Source: CAZKMM01 sp964592965 (lineage in GTDB: Bacteria > RBG-13-61-14 > DRUE01). From it: a stretch of DNA of 44,341 nucleotides. Every line of letters starts with the position of its first letter. Within the stretch, counting starts at the first letter, position 1. Below, piece by piece: positions 1 through 8,701 of this stretch. The notes under the pieces were generated by a model that did no database searches, was not told the DNA's origin, and saw only the letters and a program-made list of their open reading frames with translations. The DNA lies in contig CAZQJX010000003.1 of the NCBI GenBank assembly GCA_964592965.1, forward strand, positions 1 through 44,341, given 5' to 3'. The translations under genes and the position numbers were made by a program.

Positions 1-1
1 G

Positions 2-124
2 CAGGAATTAAAAACCCGCCCGGGTGTTTTTTCATCATATCAAATTTATTTAATGTCTATAAATAAAGCAGAGCTTGATAGATTAAAGGGATTGATAGAG
101 GCAGAGGCGGGCGAAAAAGAATAG
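2..124 (+). CDS. 3' end of an unidentified gene (partial)
   Basis: The frame is open from the left edge of the window to a TAG stop at 122-124, giving about 40 residues that end in EAEAGEKE. The tail reads like a normal charged, helical C-terminus, with KAELDRLKGLIEAEA at its core. The body of the gene lies outside the window, so no function can be given. It converges on the GH57 gene, whose stop is only four bases away, which fits the tight packing seen throughout. The alternative is that only the ATG at 53 is used, giving a 23-residue peptide, or that the frame is open by chance. The length is short, so confidence is modest. Confidence 0.45.
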   Translation, partial: QELKTRPGVFSSYQIYLMSINKAELDRLKGLIEAEAGEKE

Positions 125-128
125 AATT

Positions 129-2279
129 TTAAACATTCCACATTTTTGTTTCAAAGTCTGGGCTAGGAACTTGAAAGATAATCACTCCGCCTTGTGGATA
201 GCGGGCAATGATTTGGTTTTGGGATTTTATTTCAATCCTAAACCAAACCTCTTCTCCTGCAGAGAATCCCAAATCAGAAAAGCTGACCGCCAGCTCAATG
301 ATTTTTTCCTTACGAATTAAATCGCTTTCAAGGCTGATTTCCTTTTCGCGGTTGAATTTTCGCAAGATAAATTTTTGCTGAGAGAGTTTTTCAAGATGGA
401 ATGGAAAGGAGATAATCGCTTCAGTTGGTTTTTCAAATTTAACTATAACCTCTATGTCTTGCTCAACTTCTTGGGGCTGGTGGGGGTCAAGCCGAAGGTA
501 AAGGTGATGAAGGTCAAATCCAAAATAAATGGCGGAAAAGAACGGCTCCTCAATGTAATGCGCTCCCAGCACTTTAAGCACCTCAAAACAACCTGCTTCT
601 TGCCATTCGTAATAATTGGTTTCTCTTCCATCAATAACAGGAGAAATCAGACCGAGAGGTTTTTTAGCCAATCTGACAGGATGGTCAAATCTAACAGGTT
701 GCTCAAGGAAAAGGGGTGGGGTTTGATTTAATGCAAGATAGACATTTCTGAGATGGGTGCGAAAGATTTCATCAAAGTCATTGGCTATTTCAGAATAAAA
801 ATCATCTCCATACCACCAAAACCAATCGCTTCCTTCGCTGGCAAAAAGCTCATTTTTAGCAAGGTCAAGAGCGCTTTCATCTGCATTTTGGGAAAGGGAG
901 TCAAAATCTTTTCGCACCTTTAGCAGATATTCCCAGGCAAGATTTTCCTCTGGCTCGCCAATCCATATTTCAAATTTTCCTTCCATCCAGCTCCCCGGCT
1001 CAATGTGGTCAATTCGTTCTGGTTGATAGTTGGTGATAGCAGAGGAGAGGTCAGAGAGGTTAATCCATTCTGTTTTGCAGAGCCTTTCAAAGGTTTTTCT
1101 GAGAAAATCCCTTCCGCTTTCAGGATAGTTTTCCCAAGGGTTCTCACCATCAAGGGCAATTACCACCAGTGCTCGGCTTTTTCCCAGAGCTTCTATTTCT
1201 GCTTTAATTCCCTCAAGCCTTCTCAAAAGGTCGCTGACAGCAAGCTCAGCTTCTATCTCGCCGTAAGTAAAGCTGATTAAATCAGAGAGGGCTCGGTCAC
1301 GAAAAACAACAAAAAGATTTGTATCCCGAAATCGCCAGGGCTGATAAATAAGCTCAGCCCTTCTGGCTTTTTTGGTTTTTTCAATAATCTGTTCGCAGGT
1401 GGCGAGCCAGGTTATTTTCTCCTCTGCGCATATCTCCAGCACCTGCTCGCTTACACTGGCTTCGCTTGGCCACATACCAATGGGTCGGCTTCCTAAATTT
1501 TTTTCTATATACAAAAATCCTTTTTGGATTTGCTCTTTTGCATCCTGCGGATAAGCAAAGCGGGAAGGAAGCTTGATTTCAGGAGAGGCTCTCCGTGCAA
1601 TCTCAGTATCGCAGAGCAGGGGAAGAATAGGGTGATAAAATGGACTGGTGGAAAGCTCAAGCCTTTTTTCTTTTTGAAGCCGTGAATATATATCAATGAG
1701 TTCTTTTAATATAATTTTTTGAAGCTCCAAGATATGATTTTTTTCTTCCTCTGAAAAATCTTTTCCCTTTTTTCTTAGCTCTGTTATTTCTGGAAAGCGC
1801 TTCTGGGCTTTAAAGCCAAACCAAGCAAGATTAAACCATACTTGAAGGTCTCGCAGTTCTTGGGCTGAGAATTCTTTTGCTTTTTTCCCAAAATCTACAA
1901 TTGGTCTGGTTCCCCTTTTATAAAGAAGACGCAGATATTCAGGATAAGGCTGAATCATTGTTTCTTTTTTAAGAAGAAAAAAGTTTTTAAGCAGAAATAT
2001 TCTTTCTATATCATTCAGCTCCTCTGCTGGTTTTTGGCTTAATCTGAAGAAATCGTCAATGATGTTTTCTTCGCTATACTCTTTTATCTGCTTGACAAGA
2101 CTTGGGGTGAGGTTAACCACCATTTTTAACTGAGGAAATTCCTCTAAAAGTAAAGGAATATCATAATATCCTTTTACGCCGTGCAATCTTACCCAGGGCA
2201 TAGGATAGGTTTTAGCAATAGGATTGGAATAATAAGGCTGGTGCATATGCCAGAGAAAGACTAGGTCAATAACTGCCAT
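129..2279 (-). CDS. GH57 family glycoside hydrolase (alpha-amylase/glucanotransferase type)
   Basis: This 716-residue protein is a retaining glycoside hydrolase of family 57, whose members hydrolyse or transfer alpha-glucans. Visible family motifs are HMHQP at residues 11-15, the ELSTSPFYHPILPLL segment near 208-222, WPSEAS with probable nucleophile Glu273, and ALDGENPWENY with probable acid/base Asp377. The catalytic barrel fills about the first 430 residues. The remaining C-terminal part, about 180 residues of it beta-rich, resembles accessory beta-sandwich domains found in long GH57 enzymes. No signal peptide is seen, so it is probably cytoplasmic. It is the last gene of a minus-strand run, 11 bp after the unknown exported protein, and has no clear Shine-Dalgarno, so it may depend on upstream translation. 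The exact specificity (amylase, branching enzyme or glucanotransferase) cannot be read from the sequence. Confidence 0.88.
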   Translation of the reverse strand: MAVIDLVFLWHMHQPYYSNPIAKTYPMPWVRLHGVKGYYDIPLLLEEFPQLKMVVNLTPSLVKQIKEYSEENIIDDFFRLSQKPAEELNDIERIFLLKNFFLLKKETMIQPYPEYLRLLYKRGTRPIVDFGKKAKEFSAQELRDLQVWFNLAWFGFKAQKRFPEITELRKKGKDFSEEEKNHILELQKIILKELIDIYSRLQKEKRLELSTSPFYHPILPLLCDTEIARRASPEIKLPSRFAYPQDAKEQIQKGFLYIEKNLGSRPIGMWPSEASVSEQVLEICAEEKITWLATCEQIIEKTKKARRAELIYQPWRFRDTNLFVVFRDRALSDLISFTYGEIEAELAVSDLLRRLEGIKAEIEALGKSRALVVIALDGENPWENYPESGRDFLRKTFERLCKTEWINLSDLSSAITNYQPERIDHIEPGSWMEGKFEIWIGEPEENLAWEYLLKVRKDFDSLSQNADESALDLAKNELFASEGSDWFWWYGDDFYSEIANDFDEIFRTHLRNVYLALNQTPPLFLEQPVRFDHPVRLAKKPLGLISPVIDGRETNYYEWQEAGCFEVLKVLGAHYIEEPFFSAIYFGFDLHHLYLRLDPHQPQEVEQDIEVIVKFEKPTEAIISFPFHLEKLSQQKFILRKFNREKEISLESDLIRKEKIIELAVSFSDLGFSAGEEVWFRIEIKSQNQIIARYPQGGVIIFQVPSPDFETKMWNV

Positions 2280-2290
2280 TGTTTTGTGTA

Positions 2291-3331
2291 TTATTCAGCC
2301 TCTTTATTTTTCTTTGCCCAAGCAACAGTATGGTCACGGAAGTTTTTCATTGAAAGAGGTAGATACTTTGCGCTGACCTCATCAGAGATTGACTGGGCAA
2401 TCTTTTTGAACATCGCACCCAGCAGGGGAATGTTGGGCGGAATAAATGCTCGGATATTTACCACTGTGCGTAGTGAGTAAGTGCATAACATATATCGGTC
2501 AGATATATTTTCCCAAACACGCCATCTTCCCACACATTCATAAACATCGCATTTGGTGTCTTTGTGGAGAATGACTTTATCCAGCATTTTTAAGATTTCT
2601 TCATCGCTTACAAGGTAATTTCCTTTTTCATCTTTATCTTGGAACCAGGGGTGAGTTCGGCAGAGGTCAATGAATCTTTCTTCAAGGCTTTCTCTGCCCG
2701 GTTTTAAAACAGGCAGACGATTAACCACTTCAATCAATTCCTGCTGAGTGGGCATTTTAAAGCTTAATGTGCGGGTGGCATCGTCTTGATGGAAAATAAG
2801 AGGCAAAGTCACTGCTTTAGTAAATCCCATAAATTTCCCCTGAGTTTGAAGAATGACATAAGTATCAATCGGCGTTTTCTTTCCCAGCTCTACGCTGAAA
2901 TTGTAAACATAGAAAAGATTTTCAATGCCATTGATGTCAGTAAGATATTCCCAGTAGGGAACTTTTGGGCTTAAAAAGGCGCATTTTAAATTAACGCCAT
3001 CTGCATTGGGAGAATATTCTTTATAAACAATGAACCTGCCTTTGTTCATATCTTCAATCATTTTATTTAGTAGAGAAGAGTCAGAAACATTAAAATAGTC
3101 TTTAAGATAGGATTTGATTTTTTGTGCTTCCTCTTCACTAACTTTAAAATCCCAAGGTTTTTCGTTTTTAAAAGTTACCGAGGTGTAAAGACCTTTTTTG
3201 TCAAGCGGAGTTTCTACTTTAAGATTTATCTCCTGCCTGAATTTAATTCTCTGCTCCCGGAAGGTGCTGGCTATGGCTATGGAAAGACAAATCGCCACCA
3301 AAACCAAAACTTTTAGGGTCTTCCTTTTCAT
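2291..3331 (-). CDS. Exported protein of unknown function, possible SRPBCC-like C-terminus
   Basis: I do not recognise this 346-residue protein. It starts with a basic stretch and hydrophobic core (MKRKTLKVLVLVAICLSIAIAS) that looks like a Sec signal or membrane anchor. The rest is mixed alpha/beta. The C-terminal 100 or so residues (VGRWRVWENISDRYMLCTYS, then IPPNIPLLGAMFKKIAQSIS) resemble the end of SRPBCC/START-fold proteins, with beta strands followed by a long helix; this is an impression by eye. A good ribosome-binding site (AAAGGAGAG) precedes the ATG. It lies 49 bp downstream of the penicillin-acylase gene and 11 bp upstream of the GH57 gene, so it is probably co-transcribed. Another SRPBCC-like exported protein is encoded at 7206-7919. 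Confidence 0.7.
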   Translation of the reverse strand: MKRKTLKVLVLVAICLSIAIASTFREQRIKFRQEINLKVETPLDKKGLYTSVTFKNEKPWDFKVSEEEAQKIKSYLKDYFNVSDSSLLNKMIEDMNKGRFIVYKEYSPNADGVNLKCAFLSPKVPYWEYLTDINGIENLFYVYNFSVELGKKTPIDTYVILQTQGKFMGFTKAVTLPLIFHQDDATRTLSFKMPTQQELIEVVNRLPVLKPGRESLEERFIDLCRTHPWFQDKDEKGNYLVSDEEILKMLDKVILHKDTKCDVYECVGRWRVWENISDRYMLCTYSLRTVVNIRAFIPPNIPLLGAMFKKIAQSISDEVSAKYLPLSMKNFRDHTVAWAKKNKEAE

Positions 3332-3380
3332 TGGTTTCTCTCCTTTCTAAGATTTTAGCTTATGTTTTTAACTTTCACCA

Positions 3381-5786
3381 TTAAGGCAAAAGCACAAGTT
3401 TTCCCATTGCGTTTTTTTCGTATTCTTGGGGAATCATACTCAATGTCAAATATTCTCCACGCACCCAGTATTGAGTAAGATTTCCCATTCTTCCGCTCTT
3501 GATGTTTTCGCTGTTGCCAGTAGTGGTGTTAAAAAAGATATGAGCAGGATTTGAAAAGTCAATAACCATTCTCGTTGTTGGACCTGCAAAAAAGATAAAT
3601 CCCATTGGTTTTATAAAAATGCTTTCCGAGTTGTTCACTGTGCCATCAATGCCCTCTCTTGGAAATTTCCCAATTCTGTGCCTTTTTCCAAAAATAGGAA
3701 TAAAGCCGGCTGGTGTATAGAAATATGAATGCTGGATTTTTCCCCACTGCCAGTTTTGAGGATTTCTGCCCAGTTTCTTCTCCAAATAGCTGACTGCTTT
3801 TTGAGCGGATTTCTGGACAATTTCTGTGCGGGTTTCTTTTTGTTTTGTGGTGATGTCATCAAACCAAGAGCTGTTTTTGTCTTGGATTATGTGGTTTAAA
3901 GCGGTTTGGGTAATTCCAGCAAAGCTTGCGCCCATATAGCTTTTCCCCAGCTCGTCTTTAAAAGTGAATTTTTGAAGGTTTTGGCGAATAAGCATATAAA
4001 CGCTTGTTCCAATGGAATCAGTTGTGGCAAAATATCCCCTTTTTTGCCAGGTTTTAAGCGCACTGAGCGCCTTTTGACATTTTTTATCCTTTGCCCTTGA
4101 AAGGTCTTGAATTAGAATTGGGACGATTTTCTCCGCTTCCACCACTTTGACATCAAGCTGGAGCTTTTTCATATCATCTACGGAGAATTTCTCTTTGCTT
4201 TGAAGCACACCATCAATTCTTAAGATGCGCTCCAGCCGATAATGAACACCAATGTAATATGGATATCCGGGTAAGTAATTGCGATTGTTGGCAGTGGCAA
4301 TATACCCTTTTTTAGGATTAAAGATATGGGGCAGGTCTTCAAAAGGAACATATCCTTTCCAGTCATATTCTCCGCTCCACCCAGGATGAGGAATATAGCC
4401 CTGATTATCAGGTCGGATGGGAATATGACCGCTGAGCCAGTATCCGATATTCCCGTATTTATCCGCATAAATATGATTCCAAGCAACAGGTCCTTGAGAC
4501 ATATTTTTCAATCCCTTTTTAAATTCTTCCCAATTTCTGGCACGAGCCATATCAAGGTATCCCTGTAGAAACTTGCCAAAATCAACATCAACCAGCTTAA
4601 TCGCATATACCTGATTTGCTTTTAGGTTCTTGGGCTTAAAGCCGAGAATTTCCGGCATAAGAACAGGACCGTGAACTGTCTCTTTAATTTCTATTTCTAT
4701 GGGCTTTTTATGTTTGAGAGGAATATACTCTTTTCTGATTTTAAACTCCTGCCATTTGCCTTTGTATAAATATTGATTTGGATTTTGGGGATTGATTTTT
4801 TCTATAAATAGGTCAATGTGGTCGGCGCAGGCATTGGTGAGTGCCCAGGCAATATAGCCATTATCAGCTGCTCCAAAAGCAGGTAAGCCAGGAAACATTA
4901 ATCCAGCAACATTAAAACTCCCGCCCTGAAGATGGCAGTGATACCAGAAAGTAGGAAGCAGAATAGAAGGAACATGTGGGTCGTTGGAGATAATAGGATA
5001 TCCGCTGGTAGATTTTTCAGGAGCAACCACCCAGTTATTGCTTCCCAGTCCCTGTGCCCAGCCAATAAAGCTGATGAGCATATTTACAAACTTGTCCATA
5101 TCCGGAGTGTTAACTGCCACAGGCAAGTCCTCAACAATAATAGGAGCATCTTTAGGATAGGTAGGAAGAAAAATCTTTGCCCGCTCTGCTCCAAATTCCT
5201 GAGAGAACTTGGCATAATAATACTCATCAAAGAAGTTAAAGCTGGTCATTGTCATTCCAAAGATATCTGCGCAGATAAAGCTATCCCAAGGCATCCATTT
5301 TTCAGGTTTGGTGCGGAAAAAATGATATTGAGGAATGGTATCCCCTGCATCTTCAAGATAGCGATTAATCCCAGCACTGAAGGCATCTAAAAGCTCCTTT
5401 GCTTCTTCAGGCATATTCATATAACCCCTTTGTGCCCTTCCCTTGTAGTTTAAAAGCTTCATCATTTTGTCTATGAAAAGAAGGTCGTATTTTCCCAGTT
5501 TGTATCTGCCAAATAGCTGGCATAACTCTCCTCTGCCTGCTCGTCTTAAAAGGTCAAGCTGAAAGAATCTGTCCTGCGCCATTGCATAGCCGAGGGCAAA
5601 GAAAAGGTCTTTGTCATTATTTGCCCTTATATGAGGGATTCCGTATTTATCACGAATAATCTTTACGCGAGCAGTGAGAGGATAGCCTTTTAATTTGCCA
5701 TCAATTACTTCAAGGCGATTTATATGCCAGGCACAGGAGCAGAAAACAGTGATTAAGAATGCGGTTAATAGGAACTTTTTCGCCAT
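3381..5786 (-). CDS. Penicillin acylase family protein (Ntn hydrolase), exported
   Basis: This 801-residue protein belongs to the penicillin amidase family (S45), whose precursors self-cleave to expose an N-terminal nucleophile. The family signature GLGSNNWVV places the nucleophile at Ser249, with cleavage expected after Gly248. The N-terminal alpha-chain motif RDKYGIPHIRA and the AQDRFFQLDLLRR segment are both present. Known members hydrolyse penicillins, acyl-homoserine lactones or other N-acyl amides; the substrate here is unknown. The first 18 residues form a signal peptide with two cysteines (FCSCAW), so it is periplasmic or possibly a lipoprotein, although the lipobox is not canonical. 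A strong ribosome-binding site (AAGGAGGGGAG) precedes the ATG. It is the first gene of a three-gene minus-strand run driven by the promoter at 5819-5847. Confidence 0.93.
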   Translation of the reverse strand: MAKKFLLTAFLITVFCSCAWHINRLEVIDGKLKGYPLTARVKIIRDKYGIPHIRANNDKDLFFALGYAMAQDRFFQLDLLRRAGRGELCQLFGRYKLGKYDLLFIDKMMKLLNYKGRAQRGYMNMPEEAKELLDAFSAGINRYLEDAGDTIPQYHFFRTKPEKWMPWDSFICADIFGMTMTSFNFFDEYYYAKFSQEFGAERAKIFLPTYPKDAPIIVEDLPVAVNTPDMDKFVNMLISFIGWAQGLGSNNWVVAPEKSTSGYPIISNDPHVPSILLPTFWYHCHLQGGSFNVAGLMFPGLPAFGAADNGYIAWALTNACADHIDLFIEKINPQNPNQYLYKGKWQEFKIRKEYIPLKHKKPIEIEIKETVHGPVLMPEILGFKPKNLKANQVYAIKLVDVDFGKFLQGYLDMARARNWEEFKKGLKNMSQGPVAWNHIYADKYGNIGYWLSGHIPIRPDNQGYIPHPGWSGEYDWKGYVPFEDLPHIFNPKKGYIATANNRNYLPGYPYYIGVHYRLERILRIDGVLQSKEKFSVDDMKKLQLDVKVVEAEKIVPILIQDLSRAKDKKCQKALSALKTWQKRGYFATTDSIGTSVYMLIRQNLQKFTFKDELGKSYMGASFAGITQTALNHIIQDKNSSWFDDITTKQKETRTEIVQKSAQKAVSYLEKKLGRNPQNWQWGKIQHSYFYTPAGFIPIFGKRHRIGKFPREGIDGTVNNSESIFIKPMGFIFFAGPTTRMVIDFSNPAHIFFNTTTGNSENIKSGRMGNLTQYWVRGEYLTLSMIPQEYEKNAMGKLVLLP

Positions 5787-5818
5787 CTCTCCCCTCCTTA
5801 TAAAAGCATTTTTGGATT

Positions 5819-5847
5819 TTTATAGCAGGCAAAAAAATATTTGGCAA
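5819..5847 (-). promoter_or_regulatory. Predicted promoter of the penicillin-acylase operon
   Basis: On the minus strand TTGCCA (5847-5842) and TATAAA (5824-5819) are separated by exactly 17 bp, a good sigma-70-type match. The start site would fall near 5812, leaving a leader of about 25 nt that contains the AAGGAGGGGAG ribosome-binding site. The metY-like gene starts divergently 123 bp from the acylase start, so its own promoter must share this stretch. Confidence 0.6.
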
Positions 5848-5909
5848 TTAAAGAAATGGCTTTTGCTTAAAAACTCGCTAAAATATTAACAAACAAAAAG
5901 GAGGAAAAG

Positions 5910-7163
5910 ATGAGCGGGAAAAAGTGGCGATTTGATACTGAGGTGGTTCACCTGGGCAATAGACCTGAAGATTGGCAGGGAGCCTGTCAGGTGCCGATAT
6001 ATCAATCAGCTTCTTTCCGCTATTTAACTGCCAGCGAGCTTAGCCAAGTTTTTGCTGGAAAGAAATCAGGATATATCTATCAACGGCTTGGCTCTCCCAC
6101 TTGTTCCGTGCTTGAAGAACGAATTGCTGGATTGGAAGGTGGTAAAAAGGCTTTGGTTTTTTCAAGCGGAATGAGCGCTATTACCAGCGCGGTTCTCACC
6201 CTTGTCCGCTGTGGCGATGAGATTATAAGCGGGGATTCGCTTTTTCTCTCAACCTATTTATTCTTCACCCGTTTTCTTCCCAAACTTGGAGTAAATGTTC
6301 ATCTGGTAAAAACCGATAAGCCAGAAAATTTTGAACAGAAAATCAACGAGCGAACCCGACTGATTTATGTTGAGACCATTGGCAATCCTAAAATGGATGT
6401 TCCTGCTATTCCTGAAATATGTGAAATAGCTCACAGAAATTCCATCCCGGTTATGGTTGATAATACACTTGCCACTCCTTACCTTTTCAAGCCCATAGAG
6501 GTAGGTGCTGACATTGTTGTTCACTCCACTACCAAATTTTTTAACGGACACGGAAATGCAGTCGGTGGGGTGGTGGTAGATTCTGGCAGATTTGATTGGG
6601 ATGTAGAGCGTTTTTCAGATTTTAAAGAAGCGGTTGATAGCTGGGGAGAGCTGGCATTTATTGAAAAGCTAGCCCACGAGACCTACAGCATTTTAGGCAC
6701 CTATCAAGCTCCTTTTCATTCGTTTTTAACTTTAATAGGAATAGAGACTTTAGCGCTAAGGATGGAAAGGCATCTATCAAATGCAAAGAAGCTGGCAGAA
6801 TTTTTAGAAAAGCATCCAAAGGTAAAATGGGTGAATTATCCCGGTCTTGCTTCCAGCTCATCTTATGAGCGAGCGAGCAGGCTTTTTAAAGGAAAAGGCT
6901 TTGGGGCGCTTTTAACTTTTGGGCTGGAAAATCAATCCCAATGCTTTAAGCTGATTGAAAATTTAAAGCTTTGCTATCAACTGGCAAATTTGGGCGATGC
7001 TAAAACTCTTGTAATTCATCCTTATTCAAGTCAGTATATTGGCTTTTCTGAAGAGGAAAGGAAGATGCTTGAGATACATCCAGAGATGATTCGTGTTTCT
7101 GTGGGTATTGAGGCAATTGAGGATATTATTGAGGATTTTGAGCAGGCACTTTTAAAAATTTAA
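5910..7163 (+). CDS. metY: O-acetylhomoserine sulfhydrylase (MetY-like), Cys/Met metabolism PLP enzyme
   Basis: This 417-residue enzyme belongs to the Cys/Met metabolism PLP family (fold type I). The PLP-binding lysine is Lys209 in VVHSTTKFFNGHGNAVGG, the Asp contacting the pyridine nitrogen is in VMVDNTLATP, and the substrate-side YxR motif is in GYIYQRLGSPT. The GHG insert after the lysine and the length are typical of O-acetylhomoserine sulfhydrylases. Those make homocysteine directly from O-acetylhomoserine and sulfide in the cytoplasm. A metX gene at 32824-33993 would supply the substrate. Cystathionine gamma-synthase or methionine gamma-lyase are the main alternatives, because the family is hard to separate by eye. 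A very strong ribosome-binding site (AAAGGAGGAAAAG) precedes the ATG. No long leader or SAM riboswitch precedes it. Confidence 0.85.
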   Translation: MSGKKWRFDTEVVHLGNRPEDWQGACQVPIYQSASFRYLTASELSQVFAGKKSGYIYQRLGSPTCSVLEERIAGLEGGKKALVFSSGMSAITSAVLTLVRCGDEIISGDSLFLSTYLFFTRFLPKLGVNVHLVKTDKPENFEQKINERTRLIYVETIGNPKMDVPAIPEICEIAHRNSIPVMVDNTLATPYLFKPIEVGADIVVHSTTKFFNGHGNAVGGVVVDSGRFDWDVERFSDFKEAVDSWGELAFIEKLAHETYSILGTYQAPFHSFLTLIGIETLALRMERHLSNAKKLAEFLEKHPKVKWVNYPGLASSSSYERASRLFKGKGFGALLTFGLENQSQCFKLIENLKLCYQLANLGDAKTLVIHPYSSQYIGFSEEERKMLEIHPEMIRVSVGIEAIEDIIEDFEQALLKI

Positions 7164-7205
7164 ATCAACTTGCTCTTAAAGGATAATGTTTTAAGATTTA
7201 AGGAG

Positions 7206-7919
7206 ATGAAAGGCTGGTTAAAAAAATATCTTGCCGGTTTATTAATTTTATTTGCGACTTTGGCGTGGTCGCAGAGCCCATCAAAGCCAGATAAAGAAAA
7301 ACTAAAGCTGGAAAAGGGAGCGATTTTAGTAAAGTCTGAAAAGGATTCCACGACCAATGACCATATCTCTGTAGGCAAGGCGCTGGTTAGGGCGCCGATA
7401 GAGCTTATTTGGCAGGTGCTTACTGATTATTCCGCCTATCCGCAGGTTTTCTCGCAGATTAAAACCGCTGAGATTGTTAAAAAAGAAAAAAACAAAATAC
7501 AGCTCAAGCTGGTTTTTAAAAACATATTTTGGTTTTCTGATTTTACCAGCTTGGTTGAATATGTTGATAAGGGAAAGAATGAGTTAGAGTTCCATCAAAT
7601 TCAGGGCGACTTTAAGAAATTATATGGAAGATGGAAGCTGAGCTGTCTTGAGCCGACCAAGATTCTGGTAGAATACAGATTTTATCGGTATGTGGATTGG
7701 TGGTGGCTACCATTTATTCCTACCTCCACTATCAATAATTCAATAGTTTATGACCAGCTTTCCAGCTTGCGCAAGCAGGTTCAAAAACTTCAACTAAAAA
7801 ATGGAAGCTCTCCTGAGGAGGTAATTCCGCCCAAATGGAGAAAATCATCTTATAAAGAGATTGAGAAAAAACGCTCAGAGAAAAAAAAGAAAAAAAAGTC
7901 CACCCAGAAAAAGGAGTAG
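7206..7919 (+). CDS. Exported SRPBCC/START-superfamily protein (polyketide-cyclase-like)
   Basis: The protein of 237 residues begins with a signal sequence (MKGWLKKYLAGLLILFATLA). It then shows the SRPBCC pattern: a first strand, the helix and turn APIELIWQVLTDYSAYPQVF, and a C-terminal helix from about residue 170. Such folds bind hydrophobic ligands, but no function can be assigned. The last 30 residues are almost all Lys, Glu and Ser (SEKKKKKKSTQKKE), an unusual charged tail. The start is uncertain. The ATG at 7206 directly abuts an AGGAG, which is too close for normal use, and an in-frame TTG at 7170 would add 12 residues. It lies 42 bp after metY and 5 bp before the cyclase gene, so it is probably co-transcribed with them. 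Confidence 0.72.
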   Translation: MKGWLKKYLAGLLILFATLAWSQSPSKPDKEKLKLEKGAILVKSEKDSTTNDHISVGKALVRAPIELIWQVLTDYSAYPQVFSQIKTAEIVKKEKNKIQLKLVFKNIFWFSDFTSLVEYVDKGKNELEFHQIQGDFKKLYGRWKLSCLEPTKILVEYRFYRYVDWWWLPFIPTSTINNSIVYDQLSSLRKQVQKLQLKNGSSPEEVIPPKWRKSSYKEIEKKRSEKKKKKKSTQKKE

Positions 7920-7924
7920 GGAAT

Positions 7925-8701
7925 ATGGCTAAAAGATTCATTGACCTAAGCATAGCCATTGAACCTGACCTTCCATCTGACCCACCGGGAATGATTCCCG
8001 AGATAGAATATATTGACCACAAAAAAGGCGCAGAGCAGATGAAGATGTTTTTTCCCGGAATCAAAGATGAGGATTTACCTAACGGACTGGGCTGGGCAGT
8101 AGAAAATGTCAAGCTTAGCACTCATTCCGGCACGCATCTTGATGCGCCATATCATTACCATCCGACAATGGATGGTGGTAAGCCGGCTCTTACCATTGAC
8201 CAGATTCCCCTTGAATGGTGCTATGGTCCTGGGGTAAAGCTGGATTTTTCAGATAAGCCTGATGGATATCTTTTAAAGCCAAAGGATTTTCAAGAGGCGC
8301 TGGAGCGGATTAATCACAAGCTAAAGCCGGGTGAGATTGTTCTTATTCAAAGCGGAGCAGGTCCTTATTGGGGAAAGCCTGAATATCTGGTTAAAGGATG
8401 CGGTGCAGGAAGAGAAGCTACTTTATGGCTCGTGAATCAGGGAATCAAAGTGGTAGGAACAGATGCTTGGAGCTGGGACCGACCACTGCCCATTATTGCC
8501 AAAGAATATGAAAAAACCAAAGACCCAAGCATCATCTGGGAAGGACATTTTGCAGGAATAGAAAAAGGATACTGCCATATAGAAAAGCTCGCCAATCTTG
8601 ATAAACTCCCAGATAAAGGATTCACCTTTATTTGCTTTCCAATAAAAATCAAAGGAGCAAGCGCAGGTTGGATTAGAGCAGTAGCTATTATTGAGGAATG
8701 A
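7925..8701 (+). CDS. Cyclase family protein (kynurenine-formamidase-like metal hydrolase)
   Basis: The 258-residue protein matches the cyclase family (PF04199), which includes bacterial arylformamidase and related metal-dependent hydrolases. The metal-binding signature THSGTHLDAPYH spans residues 66-77, giving His67, His71 and Asp73 as ligands and His77 as probable catalytic residue. No signal peptide is seen, so it should be cytoplasmic. AAGGAG lies a suitable distance before the ATG. The stop overlaps the amidohydrolase start by four bases, so the two are translationally coupled. No other tryptophan-degradation gene is nearby, so kynurenine formamidase activity should not be assumed; the real substrate is unknown. 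Confidence 0.88.
   Translation: MAKRFIDLSIAIEPDLPSDPPGMIPEIEYIDHKKGAEQMKMFFPGIKDEDLPNGLGWAVENVKLSTHSGTHLDAPYHYHPTMDGGKPALTIDQIPLEWCYGPGVKLDFSDKPDGYLLKPKDFQEALERINHKLKPGEIVLIQSGAGPYWGKPEYLVKGCGAGREATLWLVNQGIKVVGTDAWSWDRPLPIIAKEYEKTKDPSIIWEGHFAGIEKGYCHIEKLANLDKLPDKGFTFICFPIKIKGASAGWIRAVAIIEE

Noticed and set aside
8..31. Terminator-like AAAAACCC-GCCC-GGGTGTTTTTT near the left edge
   Set aside because: The stem is short with a bulge, and the stretch lies inside a frame that is open from the window edge to 124, so it is more likely coding sequence.
4932..5390. 152-codon plus-strand open frame
   Set aside because: It is the shadow of the penicillin-acylase gene, which has full motifs and a good start.
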